A DNA stretch of 64,000 nucleotides, from contig CAZLMW010000026.1 of assembly GCA_964560875.1 (NCBI GenBank), positions 12,519 to 76,518 of the forward strand. The letters are read 5' to 3'. Origin of the DNA: CAZLMW01 sp964560875. GTDB taxonomy: Bacteria; Myxococcota_A; UBA9042. Below are positions 1 to 8,276 of the stretch, piece by piece (within the stretch, counting starts at the first letter, position 1; every line of letters begins with the position of its first letter). The translations under genes were made by a program, and so were the position numbers. A model generated the notes under the pieces. It was not told where the DNA came from, ran no database searches, and worked only from the letters and a program-made list of their open reading frames with translations.

Positions 1-466
1 CCCTCGCCAACCCCTTGGAGATGAGCACACCGTCGTCTTTGCCTTTCGGGATCGCCCCGTCGACCTTCCAGTCCTTGCGCGGGAAGACGTCGCCATCCGT
101 CGCGGGGTCGAACGCGATGATGCGGGCCCGGACGGCGTCGCGGTTGTGAACGACCCGAGCGGTGAAAAGGAGCCTGGCGGTCCACGACTTGCTGTTGGCG
201 TCGAGCCACGAACGGCGCTTCTTATCGAGGGTGACGAGCTTGTCGATCGGGTGACGCAGCCCGGTCTCCGGGTATTCGTGGGGCTGGACCTGCACGTGCG
301 CGCTGGCGGTGTCGATTTGCGCGCGGATGATGTTCTCCTTCATGCCGCCGACGAGGCCGCGGCCGAGGATCAACAGGAATACGCCGGCGACAATGGACAC
401 CATCGAAAGCGTCGTGCGGCCGTACTGGCGAAAGACATTTCGCAGGGCGAGGCGGAACGTAAACAT
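1..466 (-). CDS. ABC transporter permease (MacB/LolE-FtsX type), N-terminal part
   Basis: The reverse strand encodes about 155 residues beginning MFTFRLALRNVFRQYGR and running off the window edge, so the gene is partial. Residues 1-20 are the basic amphipathic lead-in typical of MacB/LolCE permeases. Residues 20-42 form the first membrane helix. The following stretch (ENIIRAQIDTASAHVQVQ) matches the start of the periplasmic MacB core domain. Its ATG overlaps the stop of the upstream ATPase gene by one base (TGATG), so the two are translationally coupled. Proteins of this family transduce ATP hydrolysis into periplasmic movement and export or extract lipoproteins, peptides or drugs. The substrate cannot be read from sequence. 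The family assignment is firm; MacB versus Lol cannot be separated without the rest of the gene. Confidence 0.82.
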   Translation of the reverse strand, partial: MFTFRLALRNVFRQYGRTTLSMVSIVAGVFLLILGRGLVGGMKENIIRAQIDTASAHVQVQPHEYPETGLRHPIDKLVTLDKKRRSWLDANSKSWTARLLFTARVVHNRDAVRARIIAFDPATDGDVFPRKDWKVDGAIPKGKDDGVLISKGLAR

Positions 467-1188
467 CAGCGTTGCTCCCGCTCGACGTGGCCGGCCTGGG
501 AGGGCGGCTCGCGCACCTCATCGGAGTGAACCGCGCCGTCTCGCAGCGTCACAACCCGCCGGGCGCGGGCGATGACCATCGGATCGTGCGTCGAAAAGAC
601 GAACGTGACGCCCTGCTGCTCGTTCATATCGCGCATCAATTCGAGCACCGCCGAGCCCGTCGCGCTGTCGAGGTTTGCCGTGGGTTCATCGGCGATCACC
701 AGCGCGGGCTCTTTGACGAGCGCTCGCGCCACGGCGACCCGCTGCTGCTGACCACCGGATAGCTCGGCCGGTTTGCGATCGACGAGCTCGCCAATCCCCA
801 CCGAAGCGAGCGCCTTTTTCGCCGCCGCCTTGTGGTCGCCCTTGGCCCCCGCGAGGTGCAGCGCCGTCTCGACGTTTTCGGAAGCCGACAGCACCGGCAC
901 GAGGTTGAACGACTGGAAGATGAAGCCGATACGCTTGGCCCGCGCCCGCGCCCGTTCCTTGCCCTTCATGCCGGCTGTATCGACCCCTTCCAGCTTGACC
1001 TCGCCGGAGGTCGGCACGTCGAGCAGACCGATGATGTTGAGCATCGTCGTCTTGCCCGAGCCGGACGGCCCGCAGATGACGGTGAATTCGCCGGGCTCGA
1101 GGGTGAAGCTGACCCCGGCCAGCGCGTGGACCTCAGCCGCACCGCTCCCGTAGGTCTTCTTGATGTCGGTCAGTTCGCAGATCGCCAT
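466..1188 (-). CDS. ABC transporter ATP-binding protein (LolD/MacB family)
   Basis: 240 residues. Walker A GPSGSGKTT is near residue 42, the signature LSGGQQQRVAVARAL near 140, Walker B LVIADEPTANLD near 162 and the H-loop STHD near 196. The SGGQQQR signature and the short single-domain length match the LolD/FtsE/MacB clade rather than importer ATPases. The open frame extends upstream to 1269. The ATG at 1188 is chosen because AAGGAG lies just upstream of it and the family normally starts MAIxELxxIxKxY. It follows the outer-membrane protein gene and overlaps the permease gene by one base, so the three form one operon for a tripartite-like export system. The C-terminus carries a short extra polar tail. 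Confidence 0.9.
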   Translation of the reverse strand: MAICELTDIKKTYGSGAAEVHALAGVSFTLEPGEFTVICGPSGSGKTTMLNIIGLLDVPTSGEVKLEGVDTAGMKGKERARARAKRIGFIFQSFNLVPVLSASENVETALHLAGAKGDHKAAAKKALASVGIGELVDRKPAELSGGQQQRVAVARALVKEPALVIADEPTANLDSATGSAVLELMRDMNEQQGVTFVFSTHDPMVIARARRVVTLRDGAVHSDEVREPPSQAGHVEREQR

Positions 1189-1247
1189 GAGGCTCCTTGG
1201 GTGATCGATGCCTGTGCCCGGTCGATGCCAGTGCTCGGTCGAGCGGG

Positions 1248-2561
1248 TCAGTAATGCAGGCGCGTCCAAACGATGAAGGTTGCGGCGGGGACCAGGCCGG
1301 AGAGGTCGACTTTCGTGCCATTGGCGTCCAGCACCAGGTCGTCGGGGCTGGGCGACAGTTCGCCGCCATCACCACCGAGATCGACGGGCAGCTGCGCGGC
1401 CGCAGCCAGCTCAAACCAGCCGTTGGGCACCCACGCCAAGGTAGGTACCGCGAGCGCCGTCGCATCGCGCAGGTTTTGCAGCCACAGGCCGGACATCGAC
1501 AGCTCTTCGGTCGCGGCGAAGCTGATGGCTGCGATGCCGTAGTCGAGGCCGCGGAAAAACGGGGCAAACGGATCGGGTTCCGCATCGGTCGAGCCGAGAG
1601 GACTGACGCCACCAGCACACGTGGGGCCGCGTATCGCGCCGTTGAACGACCCGCCTGCTGGTCCGACGCTTGCCGAACCTTCGCCGTTGCGGTGGTACTG
1701 CAGGGTGACGACCAGCTGCTCACCGACCGGGAACGAGTAGTCGATGCCAGCCACGATCGACTCGTGCGCGCCGTCGCCATCGATACGCGCTGCCGCCTCG
1801 AGCCAATAGCCGACGCCAAACGTGCCGCGGATGTCGACGCCAACGATGCCGTCCTCGGTTTCCTGGCGCCACGCACCGACCAGCGAGATATCGGCCAGCC
1901 CGACGCCAAACGTTGTGCGGGACGCGACTCGCAGCGCCTTGAAGTCGTCGCGGGCGCCGATGACCAGCTGCGTCTGGTGCGATTCGCCGAGCGGAATGGT
2001 CGCCCGGATCGCATTAACACCGGCACGCGGGCGCCACGGTTCGGTGGCCAGCACCTGCGGAAAAGGCGCTGTGGGGTTGATGATCTGCGCCGATCCCCAG
2101 TTGAGCGCCTGGCGACCGATGCGCAGGTCAACCTGCGGCAGGTAGATGTCGAGGAACAGCCGGTCGACCTGCATGTAATCGGTCGCACGCGAGATGCTGA
2201 GCGCCTGGTTGTTCTGTTCGGGCCACGTGCAGCCGGCGGCGTCGAGCACAGGGCCAAACTTGGATTCTTCCAGCGTGCGTTTGAGCTCTTGCTGCGCCGT
2301 GCGGCCCTGGTGAAGCCCGATCTCCAGCGTCGTGTTCAGTGTGACGCGCTCGCCAAACGAGCCCGAGAACGTCGGTCGGGCGCGCTCAACAAGCTCCCAG
2401 GCCTTGCCGTCGACACCCGCATGACCGTGGGCCCGAAACTCGAGGAAGCCGTCGGTTGATCCGGCCGTCGCGGTCATCGGCCACGACGCGATCGCAAACA
2501 CTGCAGCAACAAGCGCGCTCCACAGGGCTCGGGATGCGATCGGCGGGCGGTGCGTGCTCAT
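1248..2561 (-). CDS. Outer-membrane beta-barrel protein of the ABC exporter operon
   Basis: 437 residues. Residues 1-34 form a Sec signal peptide (basic start, hydrophobic core ending near MTATAGS). The mature part alternates polar and hydrophobic residues with many aromatic and Gly turns. It ends in ...IVWTRLHY, a C-terminal aromatic residue as in the barrel-assembly signal. Motifs such as VDLRIGRQALNWGSAQIINP resemble DUF1302/alginate-export-like barrels. It is the first intact gene of the operon with the ATPase and permease, separated from the ATPase start by about 60 bases. I infer that it is the outer-membrane partner of the exporter. The start ATG overlaps the stop of an upstream reading-frame remnant (ATGA). 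Family name uncertain. Confidence 0.7.
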   Translation of the reverse strand: MSTHRPPIASRALWSALVAAVFAIASWPMTATAGSTDGFLEFRAHGHAGVDGKAWELVERARPTFSGSFGERVTLNTTLEIGLHQGRTAQQELKRTLEESKFGPVLDAAGCTWPEQNNQALSISRATDYMQVDRLFLDIYLPQVDLRIGRQALNWGSAQIINPTAPFPQVLATEPWRPRAGVNAIRATIPLGESHQTQLVIGARDDFKALRVASRTTFGVGLADISLVGAWRQETEDGIVGVDIRGTFGVGYWLEAAARIDGDGAHESIVAGIDYSFPVGEQLVVTLQYHRNGEGSASVGPAGGSFNGAIRGPTCAGGVSPLGSTDAEPDPFAPFFRGLDYGIAAISFAATEELSMSGLWLQNLRDATALAVPTLAWVPNGWFELAAAAQLPVDLGGDGGELSPSPDDLVLDANGTKVDLSGLVPAATFIVWTRLHY

Positions 2562-2818
2562 CCGCGACTCCGGCGAGGCTCGGGCAGCTCGTCCAGGTGA
2601 ACCACGCGCTCCTCGTCGGCCGTGTGTTCCAATCCGGTGCCCAGACCGCGCCGCAACAAGCCCACCACCTGATGAGCGAGAGCTTCGCGCTCATCCAGCC
2701 CAAACTCGCGCGCGAGCTCGGGGGCGCGCACAGCTCGAGCAACCCCCAGCCGAAACGCCGGCGGAGGCTCCTGTTCAACACGTGGTCGGAGACCGCGACG
2801 AAGAAGTCCGCGGCGGCG
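2558..2818 (-). pseudogene. Remnant reading frame upstream of the ABC operon, possibly a decayed regulator
   Basis: An 86-codon stop-to-stop frame without a good start codon. It contains protein-like helical sequence (APELAREFGLDEREALAHQV) and ends with a stop that overlaps the barrel-protein ATG by four bases, as a real upstream operon gene would. A neighbouring frame contributes another protein-like run (DAAADFFVAVSDHV) just upstream, which suggests a frameshift near 2780. The TetR-type operator at 2840-2853 sits directly in front, so a decayed TetR-family gene is a reasonable guess. No helix-turn-helix can be seen, so the identity is open. Confidence 0.3.
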
Positions 2819-2839
2819 TCACATGACCGGCAGCATAAG

Positions 2840-2853
2840 TGACCGGTCGGTTA
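2840..2853. promoter_or_regulatory. Palindromic TetR-type operator candidate
   Basis: TGACCGGTCGGTTA contains the perfect palindrome ACCGGTCGGT with one central asymmetry. It differs by one base from TGACCGATCGGTTA in the TetR/ThDP-enzyme intergenic region at 23211-23224. It lies about 280 bases upstream of the barrel-protein gene and in front of the remnant frame. Binding by a TetR regulator is inference. Confidence 0.5.
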
Positions 2854-2896
2854 TATGACAGGCAGTCACATCGTCGCTGTCAACGGCCCTTTCATG

Positions 2897-3610
2897 TCAA
2901 CGTCCAGTCGCTGTCAACGTCCAAATGCCCGTGCACTCGGGAATCCGTTCGTGGCCAAACTCGGCAACCCACCGCTGTCCGCGGTCACCGAAGAAGTCGT
3001 CCATCGTTTGCACGGCCTCGGATGCAGAGGCAAAGGCGTAGTCGGTTCGCAGCGTCGCAACCTGGGTGAATCCGGCGCGCTCGAGCGCGTCCAGGTATTG
3101 GCGATGGGCATCTTTGACGCGAGGAGTCGGCGTCCCGGTCCCAAGAGTCTCGATGATGACGGCGGCGCCACCGGGTCGCAGGCATCGTTTCATCTCGTCG
3201 ATGGCGGCGTGCACCTCGTCGCGCCAGGTGTCGGGGTGCCATGACCGAAAGTGGCCGAAGACCCATCCGGCGATCGCGATGTCGAAAGCGCCGTCTTCAC
3301 ATGGCAACTCGCGCGCATCCCCTTGCCGCGCATCCACCTGGGCCGCGAACGCCTCGCGCAGGACAGCCAGCATGTGCGGGGCGACTTCGACCGCAACCAC
3401 AGAGGCGCCAGCATCGACAAGAAGCCCCGTGACACGGCCCGTCCCCGCCCCGATATCGAGCGCCCGAGGGCCGAAACGCGTTACGAGTGCCGCAACCTCA
3501 CGATCCAACCTGCCGTCAACGTCTTCAGCCGAGACGAGCGCATGGTAGCGGCGCGCCCGACCGGCCTCGCGGTAAGCAGCGTGGTGGTCGTCGGGTCGTT
3601 CGGCGGGCAT
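2897..3610 (-). CDS. Class I SAM-dependent methyltransferase
   Basis: 237 residues. Motif I ALDIGAGTGRVTGLL lies near residue 48 and the acidic end of beta-2 (VVAVEVAP) near 70. Motif II-like GDARELPCEDGAFDIAIAGWVFGHF lies near 92-116, and the post-motif LRPGGAAVIIETLG near 140. This is the Methyltransf_11/25 fold of small-molecule methyltransferases. The frame extends to an ATG at 3634. The ATG at 3610 is preferred because GGAG lies about nine bases upstream. No neighbour suggests a substrate. It stands alone between the exporter operon and the toxin-antitoxin locus on the other strand. Confidence 0.85.
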   Translation of the reverse strand: MPAERPDDHHAAYREAGRARRYHALVSAEDVDGRLDREVAALVTRFGPRALDIGAGTGRVTGLLVDAGASVVAVEVAPHMLAVLREAFAAQVDARQGDARELPCEDGAFDIAIAGWVFGHFRSWHPDTWRDEVHAAIDEMKRCLRPGGAAVIIETLGTGTPTPRVKDAHRQYLDALERAGFTQVATLRTDYAFASASEAVQTMDDFFGDRGQRWVAEFGHERIPECTGIWTLTATGR

Positions 3611-3725
3611 CGACGTGGCTCCGGCGGTTGTCATTGCGATGAGCGATGGTACAGATGCTGCCTGACTTCGGTACAGGCCTGGACGTCAGCAGGCGAAGGG
3701 CGACATACCCGCAACGGAGCGCGCC

Positions 3726-4331
3726 GTGCGCACCATCGACAACCCGTACGCCGCGGCCCTCGATGGCCTCGATCTCCCCGGCCCCGTCGCGGCTTTCTTC
3801 GGTTTCTGCCGCGCGCGTGAAGCGGTCCGTATCCGCCGCGAATCCGGCTCCCCGCCGCCATGGACCGACGATCCGATCCTGCAACGCGGACGCTTCCTCA
3901 ACGTCTTCCGCGAAGACGACCGCGGCACCAAGGCTGTCCTCCGGTTCGCCCGTCCAACATCCGACGATTTCCCCGCGCTCCTCCAAGCGCTGCTGTTCGC
4001 CCGTTGGTGCAACCGAGCCGCAACCCTGGACCGCCTGACAGCCGCCGAGCTCGCCGACGCCGGCAGACTGCGCCACAAGCTCCAAGCGCTCCCCGACCAG
4101 CCCTGGTGCAACGTCACCGCCTACCCGGTCGACCGCGCGACGATCGACGGCGTGGTCCACTCCCGACTCGACACGGCGACCCGCATGTTCGCCGATCTCC
4201 GCCACCGGCTCGCACAAGCCGTCCTTGGCGCCGACCGCGACATCGTCCGCGCGACCAACGCCATCAACGACGTGCTCGGCCTCGCCAACGACTTCCCGAT
4301 CTTCATGGCCGTCGTCGACATCGCGAGATCC
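3726..4331 (+). pseudogene. Truncated DNA-base-hypermodification protein (HMUDK_hel / aGPT-pyrophosphorylase-like domain)
   Basis: About 200 residues starting MRTIDNPYAAALDGLDLPG. The core FFGFCRAREAVRIRR, then PWTDDPILQ, RFLNVFREDDRGT and later NDVLGLANDFPIFMAVVDIA, matches what I recall of the helical domain shared by 5-hydroxymethyl-dU DNA kinases and alpha-glutamyl/putrescinyl-thymine pyrophosphorylases. Those proteins act in phage-type hypermodification of thymine in DNA. The recognisable family sequence stops at about 4331. The frame then runs through non-protein-like sequence and, by chance, in phase into the antitoxin gene at 4434. The C-terminal third expected of the family is missing. 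I read it as a truncated gene, not a genuine fusion: the antitoxin has its own promoter and ribosome site. No partner genes of a base-modification pathway are visible. Confidence 0.6.
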
Positions 4332-4390
4332 TGCAGCGCGACCAGCAGCTTTTGCCGGCCTGCCGCAGTGTCGCCCAGGCGCCACAGGAA

Positions 4391-4418
4391 TTGGCATGCA
4401 CATGCACATGTGTATAAT
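4391..4418 (+). promoter_or_regulatory. Promoter with embedded operator for the VapBC-like pair
   Basis: TTGGCA at 4391-4396, a 16-base spacer and a consensus TATAAT at 4413-4418 make a strong sigma-70-type promoter just before the antitoxin. The spacer holds the palindrome CACATGTG (4405-4412), abutting the -10 box, plus repeated CATGCA. This placement is what toxin-antitoxin autorepression needs. A GGAGG ribosome site follows at 4425-4429. Confidence 0.72.
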
Positions 4419-4433
4419 GGACTCGGAGGCCCA

Positions 4434-4682
4434 ATGGCTCACAGTCGTCGAACGCAAATCCTGATGGAGCCCACCGAGCACGCGGCGCTGGAGCGCATTG
4501 CAGCAAGCAAGCGGGTGTCGGTTGCGGAGCTCTTCCGACGCGCCGTGCGGGCGCAGTATCTCGATCGCCGGCTCGAGGCCGAGGCCTGTGTGCACAACCT
4601 GACGTGCATGGCGCTCGACCTGCCCGAGTGGGAGGAGCTGGCCCGCGAGCTCGACGAGGGACGCGATGCCGGCGTCCACTGA
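4434..4682 (+). CDS. Ribbon-helix-helix type antitoxin
   Basis: 82 residues. The N-terminal half (RRTQILMEPTEHAALERIAASKRVSVAELFRRAVRAQYL) fits a MetJ/CopG ribbon-helix-helix DNA-binding domain: one beta strand then two helices. The C-terminal acidic segment (LPEWEELARELDEGRD) is the likely toxin-binding tail. The start is the ATG eight bases after GGAGG; the frame is open far upstream into the pseudogene at 3726-4331. Its end overlaps the PIN toxin start by 17 bases. It would neutralise the toxin and repress the promoter at 4391-4418. Confidence 0.8.
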   Translation: MAHSRRTQILMEPTEHAALERIAASKRVSVAELFRRAVRAQYLDRRLEAEACVHNLTCMALDLPEWEELARELDEGRDAGVH

Positions 4683-5121
4683 CGGCCCCGTCTTCCTCGA
4701 TGCGAACGTCTTCATCTACGCGATGGGGGCGGATGAGACGCGCCGGGCGGCCTGCGCGAATTTGCTGTTGAAAGTGGCCAGGGCGGAGATCGCGGCGACG
4801 ACAAGTGCGGAGGTCATCCAAGAGGTCTTGCACGTCGTCGGACGACGTCGAGGTGGTGCCGCGGCGGCGAGTGCGGCCGAGTCGGCGTTGGGGATCTGCG
4901 AGGAGGTGCTGCCGGTAACGGCGGACAATATGCGACGGGCGGCGAAGCTGTTGCGACTCCACGGCGGTTTGTCGGTGCGCGATGCCGTCCAAGCCGCCGT
5001 GATGCGCGGAGCCGGACTGCATCGCATCGTGAGCGCGGATCGCGGGTTTGACGACATCGCCGGCCTTGTTCGCGTCGACCCCTTCGATTCGACCGCGGTG
5101 GCGTCGCTCGCGGCGGTGTAG
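4666..5121 (+). CDS. PIN-domain ribonuclease toxin (VapC-like)
   Basis: 151 residues. The first acidic residue lies in FLDANVFIYAMG (residues 10-21), the second in TSAEVIQEVLHV near 48 and the third in SVRDAVQAAV near 107. The final SADRGFDDI lies near 126. These fit the four-acid PIN active site that binds metal and cleaves RNA. Length is normal for VapC. It overlaps the RHH antitoxin gene and is expressed with it. Targets in VapC toxins are usually tRNA or rRNA; nothing here shows which. Confidence 0.85.
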   Translation: MPASTDGPVFLDANVFIYAMGADETRRAACANLLLKVARAEIAATTSAEVIQEVLHVVGRRRGGAAAASAAESALGICEEVLPVTADNMRRAAKLLRLHGGLSVRDAVQAAVMRGAGLHRIVSADRGFDDIAGLVRVDPFDSTAVASLAAV

Positions 5122-5259
5122 AGAATCGAGATGCGGACCGGCTCTCAGGCCGGGGACTGGATCGGTTGCAGGCGACGGCGCTGGACCTGTAACTTGTAGC
5201 GCTCAACGGCTCGCCCTCCTCGAGCGGTTATCGCGGGGCCGTTGTCCCAGGGGTCAGCC

Positions 5260-7545
5260 ATGCAATCGATCGTCCACTTCCGCGCAACCGTCGCAGCCGT
5301 TGCCGTCGCCATTTTCGCCCTCGCCGCGACCGCTGTCGCCGCGCCCAGCACAACGCTCATCGACGGTGTCTTGCTGTCGACGGGCGGCGCTGTTGCTGCC
5401 GATGGGGTCTACGACATCACGGTCTCGATCTACGCCGACAAGACCGCGAAGACGCCCATCTGGAAAGAGGGGCCGATCAAGATCGGGGTGAAGTCCGGCC
5501 GGTTTCAGCACGTGCTCGGCGTGGTGAAGACGCTGGACCCAGCCAAGATCGCCGCCGCCAATGCCGCCCACATTGCCATCGCGATCGGTTCGGATCCCGA
5601 GATGCCGCGTACGCCGATTCACTCGGTCCTGTTTGCCCATGCTGCCGGTCGGCTGGCGTGCTCCGGGTGCGTCAACGGCGCCCATATCGCCGGCGGCTCG
5701 ATCCAGCCCGCGCAGGTCGGCTTCGCATATGCCGGCGCTGCTGACGGCATCAAGGGCGGCGCCGCCAAGACCGCAAAGAGCCTGCAGTGCTCCGGTTGTG
5801 TCGGCGTCAAGCAGCTGAAGTTCGACGGCGACCTGAACCTGGGCTCCCGCACGCTGACCGCGGCCAAGCTCACCAGTGGCGGCGATGTCGTGGCCAAGGG
5901 CATCGTGGCGGCCAAACAGTTCCTCGGTGACGGCAGCAAGCTCTCGGGCATCAAAATTCCCAGCGGCGCCTGCAAGACCAAGGGCCACGTCGTGCAGGGC
6001 ATCAACCCCGACGGATCGCTCAAGTGCGTCAAGGCGATGGACCCGACCGCGCTGCCGCCCGACGGCATCGACGAGATCTCCAATGGCCTGCTCAACAACC
6101 AGTTCAACGACTCGTTCGCCGGCAAAGCCAACGTGGCCATCACCGACAACAGCCCCAAGGCCGCGATCAGCGAGCTCGACTTCCCCGACATCGGCCTCGC
6201 CCAGAAGCTCGACGTCGCGCTCACCGTGAAGAACAGCGACATCACAAAGGTGACGGTCTTCCTGCTCGATCCGTCCGCGCCGCCGTTGCCCAAGACGGTC
6301 GCCACCATCGTCAAGGGCTTCCCCAACACCGTGACGCTCGACCCGAAGTGGAAGCACTACGTGTTGCACAAGGGCGGCGGCAAGAAGGGCGCGACGCTCG
6401 ACACCGTCTATCCGGCGAAGACCAAACCGGTCAGCGGCGACCTCGGCGCCTGGATCGGCAAGAACCCCAAGGGCAAGTGGCGGCTGCTGGTGGTCGACCA
6501 CGCCTACCTCGACAACAAGATCGACGGCGCGATCGTGAAGTGGAACATCAGCATCCGCACGCTGAGCAACCAGAAGATCGGGCTCGACGGCAACCTCATC
6601 GCCAAGGGCAGCGTGCAGGTGGGCGCGTCCAAGATTCCGTGCAACAAGACCACCGCCGGCACGATCCGATGGACCGGCACGTACTTCGAGGCGTGCAACG
6701 GCTTTGACTACTTCCGCATCAAGCTGTTTGTGTCCAACGGCACCAAGATCAAGCCCGCTGGTAAGTCCTGCAGATCGATCAAGCAAACCGCTGGCGACGC
6801 CGAGACCGGCATGTACTGGGTGCAGGCCGACAGCAAGAAGGCGCCCGAGCAGGTCTACTGCGACATGGATCGACATGGCGGTGGTTGGACGCTCGCGATG
6901 AACCTCGACACCAACGGCGGCGGCCATCGCCACTACTTCGACACCACCTGGTGGGCCGGCAAGAGCACCTACGGCAACACCACCAACCCGCTGACCAACG
7001 ACTACAAGCACCCGGCTCACTACGAGTACCCCGCCGGGGAAATCATGATTGTCGCGCACCGTGAAGGCAGCATCGAAGGCACGGCCCAGTACCAGTTCCT
7101 GACGAGCTACAAGGGCAAGACGCTGCAGTGGATGTTCGCCAACCTGAGCAACAAGACCGTGACGGGAACCCGCGTGGGCGGCACCGGATCGGTCGGGAAC
7201 AACGGCCACGCGCGCAACGCAGGCGACGCGTTTATCGACCACAGCCACGCGCTGATCTTCAACTCGCGCTACCAGCCCAAGGACGCGACCAACTACACGC
7301 GTATCGGCACCAACTACGGGTCGACCTGCGGCACCATCAGCTGCAATGGCCACAACTATGGTGGCCTGGGCGGACGGCATGCCCGCGGCGGTTGGGGCGC
7401 GTACTACGAGGCCGCTCAGCTCAACGGTTACTGCAACACGCAGGGCGTCTACGGCAGCAATCACAGCGCTTACGCCGGCAACAACGCTGCGTCCGGCTGC
7501 GGGTACAAGTCGCGCGACATGGACTTCGCGATCTACGTGCGTTGA
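5260..7545 (+). CDS. Secreted P-domain plus fibrinogen-like domain protein (copy 1)
   Basis: 761 residues. A Sec signal peptide covers residues 1-29 (ends AVAAPST). A first domain has two CSGC motifs (about 128-190). A proprotein-convertase-type P domain covers about 292-432 (LDFPDIGLAQKL, then LGAWIGKNPKGKWRLLVVD). The C-terminal domain, about 502-761, contains VYCDMDRHGGGWTLAMN, the N-terminal signature of fibrinogen C-terminal-like lectin domains, and ends YKSRDMDFAIYVR. The start is the ATG after CCAGGGG; a TTG at 5242 is in frame but less likely. A paralogue with the same order lies at 9383-11572. The domains point to an extracellular or surface binding role, perhaps glycan recognition; that is inference. 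Confidence 0.85.
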   Translation: MQSIVHFRATVAAVAVAIFALAATAVAAPSTTLIDGVLLSTGGAVAADGVYDITVSIYADKTAKTPIWKEGPIKIGVKSGRFQHVLGVVKTLDPAKIAAANAAHIAIAIGSDPEMPRTPIHSVLFAHAAGRLACSGCVNGAHIAGGSIQPAQVGFAYAGAADGIKGGAAKTAKSLQCSGCVGVKQLKFDGDLNLGSRTLTAAKLTSGGDVVAKGIVAAKQFLGDGSKLSGIKIPSGACKTKGHVVQGINPDGSLKCVKAMDPTALPPDGIDEISNGLLNNQFNDSFAGKANVAITDNSPKAAISELDFPDIGLAQKLDVALTVKNSDITKVTVFLLDPSAPPLPKTVATIVKGFPNTVTLDPKWKHYVLHKGGGKKGATLDTVYPAKTKPVSGDLGAWIGKNPKGKWRLLVVDHAYLDNKIDGAIVKWNISIRTLSNQKIGLDGNLIAKGSVQVGASKIPCNKTTAGTIRWTGTYFEACNGFDYFRIKLFVSNGTKIKPAGKSCRSIKQTAGDAETGMYWVQADSKKAPEQVYCDMDRHGGGWTLAMNLDTNGGGHRHYFDTTWWAGKSTYGNTTNPLTNDYKHPAHYEYPAGEIMIVAHREGSIEGTAQYQFLTSYKGKTLQWMFANLSNKTVTGTRVGGTGSVGNNGHARNAGDAFIDHSHALIFNSRYQPKDATNYTRIGTNYGSTCGTISCNGHNYGGLGGRHARGGWGAYYEAAQLNGYCNTQGVYGSNHSAYAGNNAASGCGYKSRDMDFAIYVR

Positions 7546-7766
7546 TGTCGGAAAAACCTACAGACGCGCGTCTGGTACGTTGAAATATTCAACAATCTGC
7601 GTGGTCGCGGCGCGTGACACCGGCGGCTCGCTGGCCGGCTAAACGCGATACGAAAGGCCCGAAGCTCCATGGTCGGTGTGGATGGCACGCTCGTCGCGAC
7701 ACACCTCAAGCGGATGGCGCAGGGCTGCACGTCGTCGGCTGACTGTGTAGCGGCGCTCGACGGCAA

Positions 7767-8084
7767 GTGGAAGCTGGCGACGGGGAGCTGCCGTACACAG
7801 GTCAGCGTGACCAAGACGTATCGCGAGACGGTCGACCGCCAACAGTCGCCGCTTCTCCCGCAACTGCAACGGAGACGGCGGTCGTCTTCGACGCGCTCTT
7901 TGAGAGGGTTCACAGCATCGCGGCTGGCGCCACGATGCGCTCAGATTCCGTGGCCGAATCCGACGCCGGGGCCGAATCCGACGCGGGGGCCGAATCCGAC
8001 GCCGGGGCCGAATCCGACGCCGGGGCCGAATCCGACGCCGAAACACGGTCTGAACGCGTCCCTGTAGTTCGGGTCGAAGGGTGA
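7767..8084 (+). CDS. Possible small repeat protein with AESDAG repeats (doubtful)
   Basis: 105 codons. The part TETAVVFDALFERVHSIAAGATMRSDS is followed by five copies of a six-residue acidic repeat AESDAG made by the 18-bp DNA array, then ETRSERVPVVRVEG. A related but frameshifted copy lies on the other strand at 8765-8940. The reading frame of the repeat is kept in both copies (MRSDSVAESDAG against MRSCSVAESAAD), which slightly favours a real or formerly real product. No ribosome site was identified and no family recognised. Confidence 0.25.
   Translation: MEAGDGELPYTGQRDQDVSRDGRPPTVAASPATATETAVVFDALFERVHSIAAGATMRSDSVAESDAGAESDAGAESDAGAESDAGAESDAETRSERVPVVRVEG
7882..8060 (+). repeat. 18-bp-array element, copy A
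   Basis: The unique flank GGTCGTCTTCGACGCGCTCT is followed by CATCGCGGCTGGCGCCACG, then about five copies of the 18-mer CCGAATCCGACGCCGGGG, then AAACACGGTCTGAACGCGT. Both flanks and the array recur inverted at 8765-8940. Confidence 0.75.
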
Positions 8085-8276
8085 TTTCGCGTCTTCTGGA
8101 CGTGGGGACCGAGCTTGCGGGCCGACTTGCGTGAGGGCTGCCACCGCCCGCTCGTGGCGCGGAGACCCATCGTTCAAGGCGTACGTGTGGGCCGGGGGCG
8201 TCAGCGCCAACCTGCTGCTCATGGCACGGCACGCGCTCGAATAGTCGTCGTGTTCAGCCGCAAAGCGGCGCAGGGA

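Noticed and set aside
3726..4682. Single 318-residue fusion protein (base-modification domain plus RHH antitoxin)
   Set aside because: The middle 35 codons are not protein-like, and the antitoxin has its own consensus promoter and GGAGG start. The joined frame is most simply chance.
5254..7464. 736-codon minus-strand open frame
   Set aside because: Antisense shadow of the P-domain/fibrinogen-like gene; Val/Asp/Ala-rich composition comes from the complementary codons.
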